Shown: in pieces, positions 16,559 through 23,961 of the stretch
Position numbering within the stretch: position 1 is the stretch's first letter
Layout: each line of letters opens with the position of its first letter
Assembly: GCA_024235915.1 (NCBI GenBank)
Contig: JACKLO010000019.1
Coordinates: forward strand, 77,970-141,969
DNA length: 64,000 bases
From: Burkholderiaceae bacterium
Lineage (GTDB): Bacteria; Pseudomonadota; Gammaproteobacteria; Burkholderiales; Burkholderiaceae_C
Direction: 5' to 3'
Made by a program: the position numbers and the translations under genes
Notes under the pieces: model-generated
Seen by the model: only the letters and a program-made list of their open reading frames with translations
Told to the model about the DNA's origin: nothing
Database searches by the model: none

Positions 16559-18205
16559 TCAATGCCCGGTCGCGCGCGCCAGTGCGGCGCGCACTGCATT
16601 GGTGTCGAAGGCCCGCCAGCGCCCTGTCACGTGCTGGTCGGGGCGCACCAGCAGGCAGCCGCCCGCCGGCAGGCCGCAGCGGCGGGCGACCAGGCCTTCG
16701 ATGTCCTTCAACGCCATGAATCCGGGGGCCTCGCCGCCGACCAGCAACGCGGTCAGCGGCAGCGCCTTCAGGGCCTGCCGGGTCGCGGCATCCGGTGTGC
16801 CGAAGAACAGCAGGGCGAACCCGTCACCGAGATGCGGCAGCAGCCAGGGCCCGCGCGGGCCTTGCACCGGCGCGTCGTCCATCGGCGCGCCCGGCAGCAT
16901 CCAGCCGTCGAAGGCCTCGCCATCGGCTGTGTTCAGCGGCGAGCCGGCATAGGTGCTGGGCACCGACAGCCGCCCGCTGTTGACCAGCGCACGCACGCCC
17001 GGCACGGTGCCGGCCAGGCTGAGCACGGCGTCGCGCAGCGTCTGCGCGGCACGGCTCTTGGGTGTCATGAAGTCGGTGGCACGGGTGGAATTCAGCAGGT
17101 TCTCGTCGGCGGCCAGCTCGCGCTCGATCGCGTAGCTGTCCAGCAGCGACTCGGGCGCTTCGCCGCGGATCACCGCGGCCAGCTTCCAGACCAGGTTGTC
17201 GGTGTCCTGGATGCCGGAATTGGCGCCACGGGCGCCGAAGGGCGAGACCTGGTGCGCCGCGTCGCCGACGAACAGCAGCCGGCCGTGGCGGAAGTCGGTC
17301 ATGCGCCGGCACTGGAAGGTGTAGACGCTGACCCATTCCAGCTTGAAGCCGATGTGGGCGAAACCCTGCTGATCCAGCGCCTGGCGGATGCGCGGCTCGA
17401 CGCGCTCGGGCTGCTTCTCGGCCTCGGGGTCGGCCTCCCAGCCGAGCTGGAAGTCCAGCCGCCAGACGTCGTCGGCCTGGCGGTGCATCAGCGCGCTCTG
17501 GCCCGCGAAGAACGTGGGGTGGAACCAGAAGCGCCGCTCGGTCTTCTCCAGCGGGAAGGGCTCGGCGTCGAGCACCACGTCGGCGATCAGGAAGCGGTCC
17601 TGGAAGACGTGGCCCTCGATGTCCAGGCCCATCGCGCGGCGGATCGGGCTGCGCGCGCCGTCGGCAACGATCAGCCAGTCGGCGTGCAGCGTGTAGGCGC
17701 CCTGCGCCGTCTCCACCTGCACGATGGCGCCATCGTCGCGCGCCTCGACCGACACCACCTTGTGTTTCCAGCGCAGGTCCAGCGCCGGCAGGTCACGCGC
17801 GCGGTCGACGAGGTATTCCTCGAGGTAGTACTGCTGCAGGTTGACCATGCCAGGGCGCTGGTGGCCGGACTCGGGCAGCAGGTCGAAGCTGAAGACCTCG
17901 CGCTCGCCCTCGAAGGTGCGGCCCACGTTCCACGTGACGCCCTTGTCCAGCACGCGCTGGCCGGCACCCAGGCGGTCCAGGATCTCCAGCGTGCGCTTGG
18001 CGTAGCAGACGCCGCGCGAGCCGACGGAGACGGTGTCGTCGTCGTCGAGCAGGATGGGCTGCAGGCCGCGCTGCGCCGCGTCGATGCCGGCGCACAGGCC
18101 CACCGGGCCGGCGCCGACGATGACCAGCGGCACGCGCCGCACCGGGCCGCCAATCTCGGGGGCCGGGCTGGCGGGGAACTTGGGCCAGGTGTAGGTGCTG
18201 AGCAT
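16559..18205 (-). CDS. FAD-dependent aromatic ring monooxygenase (MhpA/PheA-like)
   Basis: A 548-residue class A flavoprotein monooxygenase. It has the N-terminal GxGxxG (VIVGAGPVGLCAGIDAAQRG), the DG motif (LIVADGARSPIRRAMG), the GD motif (LLFVGDAAHQVSPFGARGANSG) and a thioredoxin-like C-terminal extension as in phenol hydroxylase and 3-(3-hydroxyphenyl)propionate hydroxylase. Being directly upstream of DUF2783 and hmgA, it probably makes homogentisate from a hydroxyphenylacetate-type substrate; that substrate is inferred from context only. ATG at 18205 is two bases after the VOC gene stop. Confidence 0.85.
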   Translation of the reverse strand: MLSTYTWPKFPASPAPEIGGPVRRVPLVIVGAGPVGLCAGIDAAQRGLQPILLDDDDTVSVGSRGVCYAKRTLEILDRLGAGQRVLDKGVTWNVGRTFEGEREVFSFDLLPESGHQRPGMVNLQQYYLEEYLVDRARDLPALDLRWKHKVVSVEARDDGAIVQVETAQGAYTLHADWLIVADGARSPIRRAMGLDIEGHVFQDRFLIADVVLDAEPFPLEKTERRFWFHPTFFAGQSALMHRQADDVWRLDFQLGWEADPEAEKQPERVEPRIRQALDQQGFAHIGFKLEWVSVYTFQCRRMTDFRHGRLLFVGDAAHQVSPFGARGANSGIQDTDNLVWKLAAVIRGEAPESLLDSYAIERELAADENLLNSTRATDFMTPKSRAAQTLRDAVLSLAGTVPGVRALVNSGRLSVPSTYAGSPLNTADGEAFDGWMLPGAPMDDAPVQGPRGPWLLPHLGDGFALLFFGTPDAATRQALKALPLTALLVGGEAPGFMALKDIEGLVARRCGLPAGGCLLVRPDQHVTGRWRAFDTNAVRAALARATGH

Positions 18206-18207
18206 GG

Positions 18208-18747
18208 TCAGGACCCCGCGAATTCCTGCTCGTGCATCCAGGCGGCGTGCTTGGGTGCGCGGCGCGTCTTCGCCCACTCGTCCAGCATTTCCCACTTCAC
18301 GGCGTCCAGCTTGGCGTTCATCGCCGGCGTGGCGGTGTCGCAGGCCAGTTCCAGCCGGTGGCCGTTGGGGTCGAAGAAGTAGATCGACTTGAAGATGGTG
18401 TGGTCGGTCACGCCGATGACCTCGATGCCGGCGGCCTCCAGCCGCGCCTTGGTGGCTTCGAGCTCCTCGACGCTGCCGACCTTGAAGGCCAGGTGCTGCA
18501 CCCAGGTCGGCGTGGCCTCGTCACGGCCCATGTCGGGCGAGTTGGGCAGCTCGAAGAAGGCCAGCACGTTGCCGTTGCCCGCGTCCAGGAACACGTGCAT
18601 GTACGGGTCGGGCGCGTGCGTCGACGGCACGTGGTCCTCGGCGATCGCGAGCACGAAGTCCATGCCCAGGTGCTGGCCGTACCACTCCACCGTCTGCTTG
18701 GCGTCCTTGCAGCGGTAGGCGACGTGGTGGATGCGTTCGATGGCCAT
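18208..18747 (-). CDS. VOC/glyoxalase-fold protein
   Basis: A 179-residue vicinal-oxygen-chelate protein with paired beta-alpha-beta-beta-beta modules (IHHVAYRCKDAKQTVEWYGQ and VQHLAFKVGSVEELEATKARL) and metal-ligand candidates His8, His88-region and Glu in NGHRLELA. The fold covers extradiol dioxygenases, glyoxalases and isomerases. In this operon it might act as a ring-cleavage or isomerisation enzyme, perhaps filling the missing maleylacetoacetate isomerase step, but this is speculative. It lies between the MBL and monooxygenase genes. Confidence 0.8.
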   Translation of the reverse strand: MAIERIHHVAYRCKDAKQTVEWYGQHLGMDFVLAIAEDHVPSTHAPDPYMHVFLDAGNGNVLAFFELPNSPDMGRDEATPTWVQHLAFKVGSVEELEATKARLEAAGIEVIGVTDHTIFKSIYFFDPNGHRLELACDTATPAMNAKLDAVKWEMLDEWAKTRRAPKHAAWMHEQEFAGS

Positions 18748-18781
18748 GGCGGGCCTCCTTCGTGTGCAGCGTTGTGGGGGG

Positions 18782-19735
18782 TCAGGACTCCAGGGCCTTC
18801 CACATCTCGATGTCGCGTTCGGCGGTCCAGATGCGCGGGTCGCGATACTGCGTGGCCTCGTCGTAGGCGCGCGTGACGTCGAAGGGCATGCAGTGGTCGA
18901 AGATCACCCAGTGGCCGTACTTGGGCCGCACGGCGGCCATGGTCGACTGGTAGACGGCCTTCAAGTCCTGCCCGGCGGCGGCACCGGCCTTCACCGCGGC
19001 AAAGACATCGGCGATGAAGGCGCGCGTGCCGGCCAGGCCCGCGGCCACCTGCTCGGCGTTTTCCAACGCGGCGCCGCGGCCCGGCACCAGCTTTTCCGGC
19101 TTCAGTGCCGCGATGTTGTCCAGCGTCTGCGGCCAGTCACTGAAGTAGGCATCGCCGGCGTAGGGCGTGGCGTCGAACTCCACCAGGTCGCCGCTGAACA
19201 GGATTCTTTCCTGCGGCAGCCAGACCACGGTGTCGCCCTTGGTGTGGCCGCGGCCCAACTGGATCAGCTGCACCTCCAGCTTGCCCAGCCACAGCGTCAT
19301 CTTGCCGGTGAAGGTCATCGTCGGCCAGGTCAGGCCGGGCGGCACGCTCTCCACGTTGCGGAACAGGCGCGGGAAGCGGCCGATCTCGCTGGCCTTGTCC
19401 TGCTCGCCGCGTTCCTTGATGAGCGACAGCGTGTCCTCGCTGGCGATCACGTGTTCCGGCTGGTAGGCGCTGGCGCCGAGCACGCGCACCGCGTGGTAGT
19501 GGCTCAGCATCACGTACTTGATCGGCTTGTCGGTCACCTCGCGGATGCGGCGGATCACATCCTGCGCCATCACCGGCGTGGCCTGCGTGTCGATGACCAT
19601 CACCGCGTCGTCGCCGATGACGATGCCGGTGTTCGGGTCGCCCTCGGCGGTGTAGGCGTAGGCGTGCTCGGACAGCTTGGTGAAGCTGACCTTCTTTTCC
19701 TCAAGGTCGGCCTGGCTGGCAAAGGCTTTGGACAT
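18782..19735 (-). CDS. MBL-fold protein lacking the Asp-His half of the metal motif
   Basis: A 317-residue cytoplasmic MBL-fold protein, first gene of the homogentisate operon. Where active members have HxHxDH it reads H79-Y-H81-A-V83-R84, so the second metal site is altered. Other ligands appear to remain (LGRGHTKGD, LFSGDLVEFDATPYAGDAYFSD). It may bind one metal, be non-hydrolytic, or belong to a subgroup with a different chemistry. Its start is 69 bp from the divergent IclR regulator, and a large inverted repeat lies between them. Confidence 0.75.
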   Translation of the reverse strand: MSKAFASQADLEEKKVSFTKLSEHAYAYTAEGDPNTGIVIGDDAVMVIDTQATPVMAQDVIRRIREVTDKPIKYVMLSHYHAVRVLGASAYQPEHVIASEDTLSLIKERGEQDKASEIGRFPRLFRNVESVPPGLTWPTMTFTGKMTLWLGKLEVQLIQLGRGHTKGDTVVWLPQERILFSGDLVEFDATPYAGDAYFSDWPQTLDNIAALKPEKLVPGRGAALENAEQVAAGLAGTRAFIADVFAAVKAGAAAGQDLKAVYQSTMAAVRPKYGHWVIFDHCMPFDVTRAYDEATQYRDPRIWTAERDIEMWKALES

Positions 19736-19768
19736 GTCGGGGGCTCCGGTTGAATGCGTTTGTCTATA

Positions 19769-19802
19769 TTGAACTTGACGCGATTCTCCGTCAATCGTTC
19801 AA
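19769..19802. promoter_or_regulatory. Inverted-repeat operator between the homogentisate operon and the IclR gene
   Basis: TTGAACTTGACG (19769-19780) and CGTCAATCGTTCAA (19789-19802) form a near-perfect palindrome around an 8-bp spacer, with two unpaired bases in the right arm. It ends 2 bp before the IclR ATG at 19805 and lies 34 bp upstream of the divergent operon start. This fits an IclR-family operator that governs both directions. Confidence 0.6.
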
Positions 19803-19804
19803 TC

Positions 19805-20596
19805 ATGTCCAACGCATTCAACATCAGCGAAAACCCGAAGATGAAAGAACAACGCGGCATCCAGAGCGTGGAGGTGGGCGGCCGGCTGCTGCTGGCCCTG
19901 GTCCACGAAGGCCGGCCGATGGCGCTGAAGGACCTGGCGCAGGCGGCCGGCATGGCCCCGCCCAAGGCCCACCCTTACCTGGTGAGCTTCGGCAAGCTGG
20001 GCCTGATCGCGCAGGACGAAGCGAGTGGCCACTACGGCCTGGGCCCTTTGGCCATGCAGCTGGGCCTGATCAGCCTGCAGCAGAGCGACCCGGTGCGCCT
20101 GGCCAGCGCCCAGCTGCCGGGGCTGGCGGAAGTGGTGGGGCAGACCGTGGGCATCGCCGTCTGGGGCCCGCGCGGCGCCACCATCGTGCGCACCGAGCCC
20201 GGCCCGCTGCCGGTGCATGTGGCCATGCGCCACGGCACGGTGATGAGCCTGCGCGGCACCGCGTCGGGCACGCTGTTCGCGGCCTGGCTGTCGCACGCCG
20301 AGATCCGCGCCGGCGATGCCGGCGCGGTGTTCGATGCCGCCTTTGAACGCGAACTGGCGGCCGTGCGCGACGCCGGCATCGCCACCGCCAACGACGGCGT
20401 GGTGGCTGGCGTCTCCGCCCTGGCTGCGCCGGTGTTCGACGCCGGCAACCGCCTGGTGCTGAGTCTTACGGCCATCGGCCCCAGTGCCAGCTTTGACGTG
20501 CGGCCCGACGGTCCGCCGGCGCAGGCGCTGAAGGCCGCCGCGGCCGAACTGTCCAGGCAGCTGGGCGCCCGCAGCGCCGCCACCCGGACCGATTGA
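19805..20596 (+). CDS. IclR-family transcriptional regulator
   Basis: A 263-residue regulator with an N-terminal winged helix (VEVGGRLLLALVHEG, MALKDLAQAAGMAPPKAHPYLVSFGKLGLI) and a C-terminal IclR effector domain (YGLGPLAMQLG, VAVWGPRG-like and FAAWLSHAEIRA segments). Such proteins bind aromatic or glyoxylate-type ligands and control divergent catabolic operons. ATG at 19805 is preferred to 19754 because the longer form would run through the palindromic operator. The stop codon lies inside a consensus FNR box that serves the next operon. Confidence 0.87.
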   Translation: MSNAFNISENPKMKEQRGIQSVEVGGRLLLALVHEGRPMALKDLAQAAGMAPPKAHPYLVSFGKLGLIAQDEASGHYGLGPLAMQLGLISLQQSDPVRLASAQLPGLAEVVGQTVGIAVWGPRGATIVRTEPGPLPVHVAMRHGTVMSLRGTASGTLFAAWLSHAEIRAGDAGAVFDAAFERELAAVRDAGIATANDGVVAGVSALAAPVFDAGNRLVLSLTAIGPSASFDVRPDGPPAQALKAAAAELSRQLGARSAATRTD

Positions 20597-20606
20597 TACG
20601 CATCAA
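20593..20606 (+). promoter_or_regulatory. Consensus FNR/ANR box upstream of the ABC exporter
   Basis: TTGAT-ACGC-ATCAA is a perfect FNR-family palindrome. A TANNNT -10-like hexamer (TAGAGT, 20629-20634) would place the transcription start near 20641, so the box is centred at about -41.5, the classical class II activator position. The exporter's first start codon is at 20668. This predicts induction under low oxygen. A weak hairpin (GCGGA/TCCGC, 20611-20625) lies between box and -10. Confidence 0.6.
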
Positions 20607-20667
20607 GCCCGCGGAGGCTGTCCGCGCCTAGAGTCGCCGAATACCGGCAGACGTATAGGCGCAGACG

Positions 20668-21807
20668 ATGAACCGACAGCGGTGGGCGGCGACCTTGGTG
20701 GCCCTGGCCGTGGTGGCTGCGGCCGCCGGTGCCGCTTGGTGGCGCTTCGGCCGCGCCGTGGCGGTGCCCATGGCCGCCGTGACGGAGGGCGCGGTGGCGC
20801 TGCGTGTGGTGGGCCCGGGGTCGGTGCAGGCGCGTGTGCCCCTGACGCTGGCCGCACGCATCACCGCCAGCGTGACCGCGGTGAACGCCGACGTCGGCGA
20901 CACGGTCCGCGCCGGCGACGTGCTGGTGACGCTGGATGACCGCGACCTGCGCGCCCGCCGCGACACCGTGGCCGCCCAGCGCGCCACCCAGCAGCGCAAC
21001 ATCGACGCCGCCGACGCGGCGCTGCGCAAGGCCCAGGCCGACCTGACACTGGCGCGCAGCCGTGCCCAGCGCGATGCCGCGCTGCAGGCCCAGGGTTTTG
21101 TCTCCGCGGCGGGGCTGGACAGCACCAAGGCCGCACTCGACGCCGCCGCTGCGGCCGAGCAGAGCGCGATCGCGGCGTTGGCTGCGCGCAAGGCGGAACT
21201 GGCGGCCTCGGCGCACGACCTCGCTGCCGCCGAGGTGAACACATCGTTCGCGCAACTGCGCGCGCCGGCCAATGCCCTGGTCGTGCAGCGCCTGGTGGAA
21301 CCCGGCAACACCGTGGTTCCCGGCACCCCACTGCTGCGTCTGGTGGATCCGGCGACCATCTGGGTCGCGATGCGGGTGGACGAAGCCCAGCTGGCGCTGC
21401 TTCAACCTGGCCAGGCGGCGCGCATCCGCCTGCGCAGTGGCAGCGAGCATGACGGCCGGGTGGCGCGCATTGCGCGCCAGTCTGATGCGGCGACACGCGA
21501 GATCGAGGTGCACGTGGCTTTCGACACCATGCCAGCGGGTTTCGCGATCGACCAGGAGGCGCAGGTCACGGTTCTGGCCGGCGAACAGCGCGGGCTGCGG
21601 GTGCCGGCCACCGCGTTGCTGCGCGACCGGGATGGCCGGCCTGGCGTGCTGACCGTGGTCGACGGCCGCACCCGGTTCGCCCCAGTGCATACGGGTGCCA
21701 CCGATGGCCAGCAACTGCTGCTCGCCCAGGGGCCCGCCGCCGGCACAGCGGTGGTGGCCGTCGCCGCCGGCGTGCGCGACGGCATGCACGTGCGCGCTGC
21801 CGACTGA
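20668..21807 (+). CDS. Periplasmic adaptor (HlyD/DevB-like membrane fusion protein)
   Basis: A 379-residue adaptor with one N-terminal membrane anchor, a lipoyl half-motif (ASVTAVNADVGDTVRAGDVLVTLDD), a long Ala/Gln-rich coiled coil (about 95-190), the second lipoyl half (LRAPANALVVQRLVEPGNTVVPG) and beta-barrel segments. It would connect the inner-membrane ABC transporter to a TolC-like outer-membrane channel, which is not encoded here. It is the first gene of a DevBCA-type unit and is preceded by an FNR box. A 24-codon repeat-derived frame separates it from the permease gene. Confidence 0.88.
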   Translation: MNRQRWAATLVALAVVAAAAGAAWWRFGRAVAVPMAAVTEGAVALRVVGPGSVQARVPLTLAARITASVTAVNADVGDTVRAGDVLVTLDDRDLRARRDTVAAQRATQQRNIDAADAALRKAQADLTLARSRAQRDAALQAQGFVSAAGLDSTKAALDAAAAAEQSAIAALAARKAELAASAHDLAAAEVNTSFAQLRAPANALVVQRLVEPGNTVVPGTPLLRLVDPATIWVAMRVDEAQLALLQPGQAARIRLRSGSEHDGRVARIARQSDAATREIEVHVAFDTMPAGFAIDQEAQVTVLAGEQRGLRVPATALLRDRDGRPGVLTVVDGRTRFAPVHTGATDGQQLLLAQGPAAGTAVVAVAAGVRDGMHVRAAD

Positions 21808-21813
21808 ACTGAG

Positions 21814-21888
21814 ATGACCCCCAGCGTGTTTCGTTCGCGGCATCCCGAGAAGGCAGCCGGATCCTTCGGAACGACCGTTCGGCACTGA
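21814..21888 (+). repeat. Operon-linker repeat, copy 1 (degenerate), with 24-codon open frame
   Basis: Between the adaptor stop and the permease start lies ATGACCCCC followed by TTTCGTTCGCG, a diverged version of the repeat found at 23102, 53137 and 62105. It stays open from ATG (21814) for 24 codons to TGA (21886-21888), ending 6 bp before the permease ATG. The predicted peptide starts MTPSVFRSR, close to the MTPPSSLRSR of copy 2. Confidence 0.6.
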
Positions 21889-21894
21889 CGCGCC

Positions 21895-23100
21895 ATGGAC
21901 CTCGCGATCAAGGACATCCGCCGCCACGTCGGCAAGTTCGTCGCTACCATCGTTGGCGTGTCGATGCTGCTGGCCATCGTGCTGGTGATGAACGGCATCT
22001 ACCGCGGCAATATCGCCGACGGCGTGTGGCTGATCGAAAACCTGCGCACCGACCTCTGGGTGGTGGAACGCGGTCGCGGTGGCCCGTTCAACGAACCGTC
22101 GCGCCTGCCACTGGACAGCTTCAGAAGCGTGGCCGCCACGCCCGGCGTGGCGCAGGCCAGCCCGCTGGTGCTGTACACGGCGCAACGCGCCTTCTCCAGG
22201 GAAGGCCGTGGCGCCGAGCAGCAGTTCACCGTCATCGGCTACGACGTCTTCGGCGGCCTGGGCGGCCCGGGCCGCCTGGTCGAAGGGCGCGCCATCGCCG
22301 CTGCCCACTACGAGGTGGTGGCCGACCGCAAGCTGGGTCTGGCCCTGGGCGACCGATTCGTGCTCTCGGGCGACACCTACACGGTGGTGGGCGTGAGTGC
22401 CGGCGCGGTGGACGCCTCGGGCAACCCGCTGCTGTGGATGTCGCTGGCCGACGCGCAGGACGTGCAGTTCGAGCAGGACCCGCGTGCGGTGGAACAGTCG
22501 CGCGCCGCCACGCTGCAGCGCCTGGAGGCCGCCGGCTATGCCGATGCCCAGGCCGCGAAGCTGCTGCCGCTGGTGAACGGCGCGCCGACGCAGATCAACG
22601 CCGTGCTCGTGCGCCTGCTGCCCGGCGCAGACCGCGCCGCGGTGTCGCAGCACCTGCGCGACTGGCTCTACGTCAACGTCTACACCACCGACGAGGAACG
22701 CACGCTGATGCTCGAAGGGCGGCTGAAGCGCATCTCCGGCGTGCTGGGCCTTTTCCGCACGCTGCTGGTGGTGGTGTCCATCGTCATCATCGCACTCATC
22801 GTCTACGTGCTGACGATCGAGAAGATCAAGTCCATCGCCACGCTCAAGCTCATCGGCGCGCCCAACCGCGTGATCGTGCGCCTGATCCTGGAACAGTCGC
22901 TGGCGCTGACGCTGGCCAGTTTTGGCGGCGCCTGGCTGCTGCGCAATCTGATCGCACCAGGCTTCCCGCGCACGCTGAGCTTCGCCGCGTCGGAGACCGC
23001 GATCACGTTCGCCGTGATGCTGGCCGGCGGCGTGCTGGCCAGCGGCATGGCCATCTGGCACGCGCTGCGCACGCCGCCGCAGCTGGCGCTGGGAGGGTGA
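21895..23100 (+). CDS. ABC exporter permease (DevC/FtsX-like)
   Basis: A 401-residue inner-membrane protein with one N-terminal transmembrane helix (FVATIVGVSMLLAIVLVMNG), a large periplasmic domain (about 40-275) and three C-terminal helices, the MacB/FtsX permease topology. The conserved cytoplasmic coupling segment KIKSIATLKLIGAPNRVIVRLIL fits. With the adaptor and ATPase it would export a lipid-like or peptide substrate in DevBCA fashion. It starts at ATG 21895 after the repeat-derived linker and is followed by another linker copy. Confidence 0.87.
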   Translation: MDLAIKDIRRHVGKFVATIVGVSMLLAIVLVMNGIYRGNIADGVWLIENLRTDLWVVERGRGGPFNEPSRLPLDSFRSVAATPGVAQASPLVLYTAQRAFSREGRGAEQQFTVIGYDVFGGLGGPGRLVEGRAIAAAHYEVVADRKLGLALGDRFVLSGDTYTVVGVSAGAVDASGNPLLWMSLADAQDVQFEQDPRAVEQSRAATLQRLEAAGYADAQAAKLLPLVNGAPTQINAVLVRLLPGADRAAVSQHLRDWLYVNVYTTDEERTLMLEGRLKRISGVLGLFRTLLVVVSIVIIALIVYVLTIEKIKSIATLKLIGAPNRVIVRLILEQSLALTLASFGGAWLLRNLIAPGFPRTLSFAASETAITFAVMLAGGVLASGMAIWHALRTPPQLALGG

Positions 23101-23101
23101 G

Positions 23102-23206
23102 ATGACGCCCCCAAGCTCACTTCGTTCGCGCCCCCCGAGGTCCCGCAGGGACCGATCGACGGTCCCGGGGGAGCGTCATGCCCTTCGGGCGGCCGGGCGG
23201 GCATGA
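23102..23206 (+). repeat. Operon-linker repeat, copy 2, with 34-codon open frame
   Basis: One base after the permease stop an ATG opens a 34-codon frame (peptide start MTPPSSLRSRPPR) whose TGA (23204-23206) overlaps the ATPase start in an ATGA. The DNA contains the repeat core CCCCCAAGCTCACTTCGTT and a hairpin (GGTCCC/GGGACC). The same core occurs between dsrP and dsrN and between dsrE and dsrF. Whether the peptide is made is unknown; the arrangement would preserve translational coupling across the insertion. Confidence 0.7.
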
Positions 23207-23928
23207 CGATGACCGCCGTGTTGTCCATCGAACACGTCAGCCAGACCTTCGGCACTGGCGCCACAGCGGTGCAGGCGCTCAAGCCGACGAGCCTGGAAGT
23301 CCAGGCCGGCGAACTGGTGGCGCTGCTGGGCCCCAGCGGCTCGGGCAAGAGCACGCTGCTGCTGGCCATCAGCCTGATCACGCCGCCGACCACCGGCCGC
23401 ATCGTCGTGCGCGACCGCGTGCTCTGGGACGATGGCCCCACCGGCGTCGACGCGCGTGCCTTCCGCCGCGAGCACATCGGCTTCATCTTCCAGCAGCACA
23501 ACCTGATCCCGTTCCTGACGGTGCAGGAAAACGTGGCGCTGGTGATGCAGCTCAACGGTGTCGGCGCGCGCGAGGCCGGCCGTCGCGCGCGCGAACTGCT
23601 GGCCTATCTGGAGATCGACCACCGCGCGGACATGCTGCCGGCGCGCCTGTCCGGCGGCGAGCAGCAGCGCGTGGCCATCGGGCGCGCACTGGCCAACGAG
23701 CCACCGCTGATCCTGGCCGACGAGCCCACCGCCGCGCTGGACACCGACCGCGGCAACAAGGTCATGGCACTGCTGCGCCGCATCGCACGCGAGCGCGGCT
23801 CGGCCGTGATCACCGTCACCCACGACCACCGCATGATCGCCGGCTTCGACACCGTCTACCACCTGGAGGACGGCGTGCTGGTGGATGTGCAGCGCAACGC
23901 TTCGGCACAGCAGCCCGCGTCGGCCTGA
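23203..23928 (+). CDS. ABC exporter ATPase (DevA/MacB-type)
   Basis: A 241-residue ATP-binding protein with Walker A (GPSGSGKST), Q-loop (FIFQQHNLIPFLTVQENV), signature (LSGGEQQRVAIGRAL), Walker B (LILADEPTAALD) and the switch His (VTHDHR). It belongs to the LolD/MacB/DevA group that powers permeases of the FtsX-like type by mechanotransmission. ATG at 23203 overlaps the end of the linker repeat frame; ATG at 23209 is an alternative start two codons later. It is the last gene of the exporter unit. Confidence 0.9.
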   Translation: MTMTAVLSIEHVSQTFGTGATAVQALKPTSLEVQAGELVALLGPSGSGKSTLLLAISLITPPTTGRIVVRDRVLWDDGPTGVDARAFRREHIGFIFQQHNLIPFLTVQENVALVMQLNGVGAREAGRRARELLAYLEIDHRADMLPARLSGGEQQRVAIGRALANEPPLILADEPTAALDTDRGNKVMALLRRIARERGSAVITVTHDHRMIAGFDTVYHLEDGVLVDVQRNASAQQPASA

Positions 23929-23961
23929 CCACGGGCCAACTGCCGCGCGCGTCTGCTGCGT

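Noticed and set aside
20032..23061. 1009-codon open frame on the minus strand opposite the adaptor and permease genes
   Set aside because: Low-complexity composition without domains, antisense to the exporter genes. Treated as a compositional shadow.
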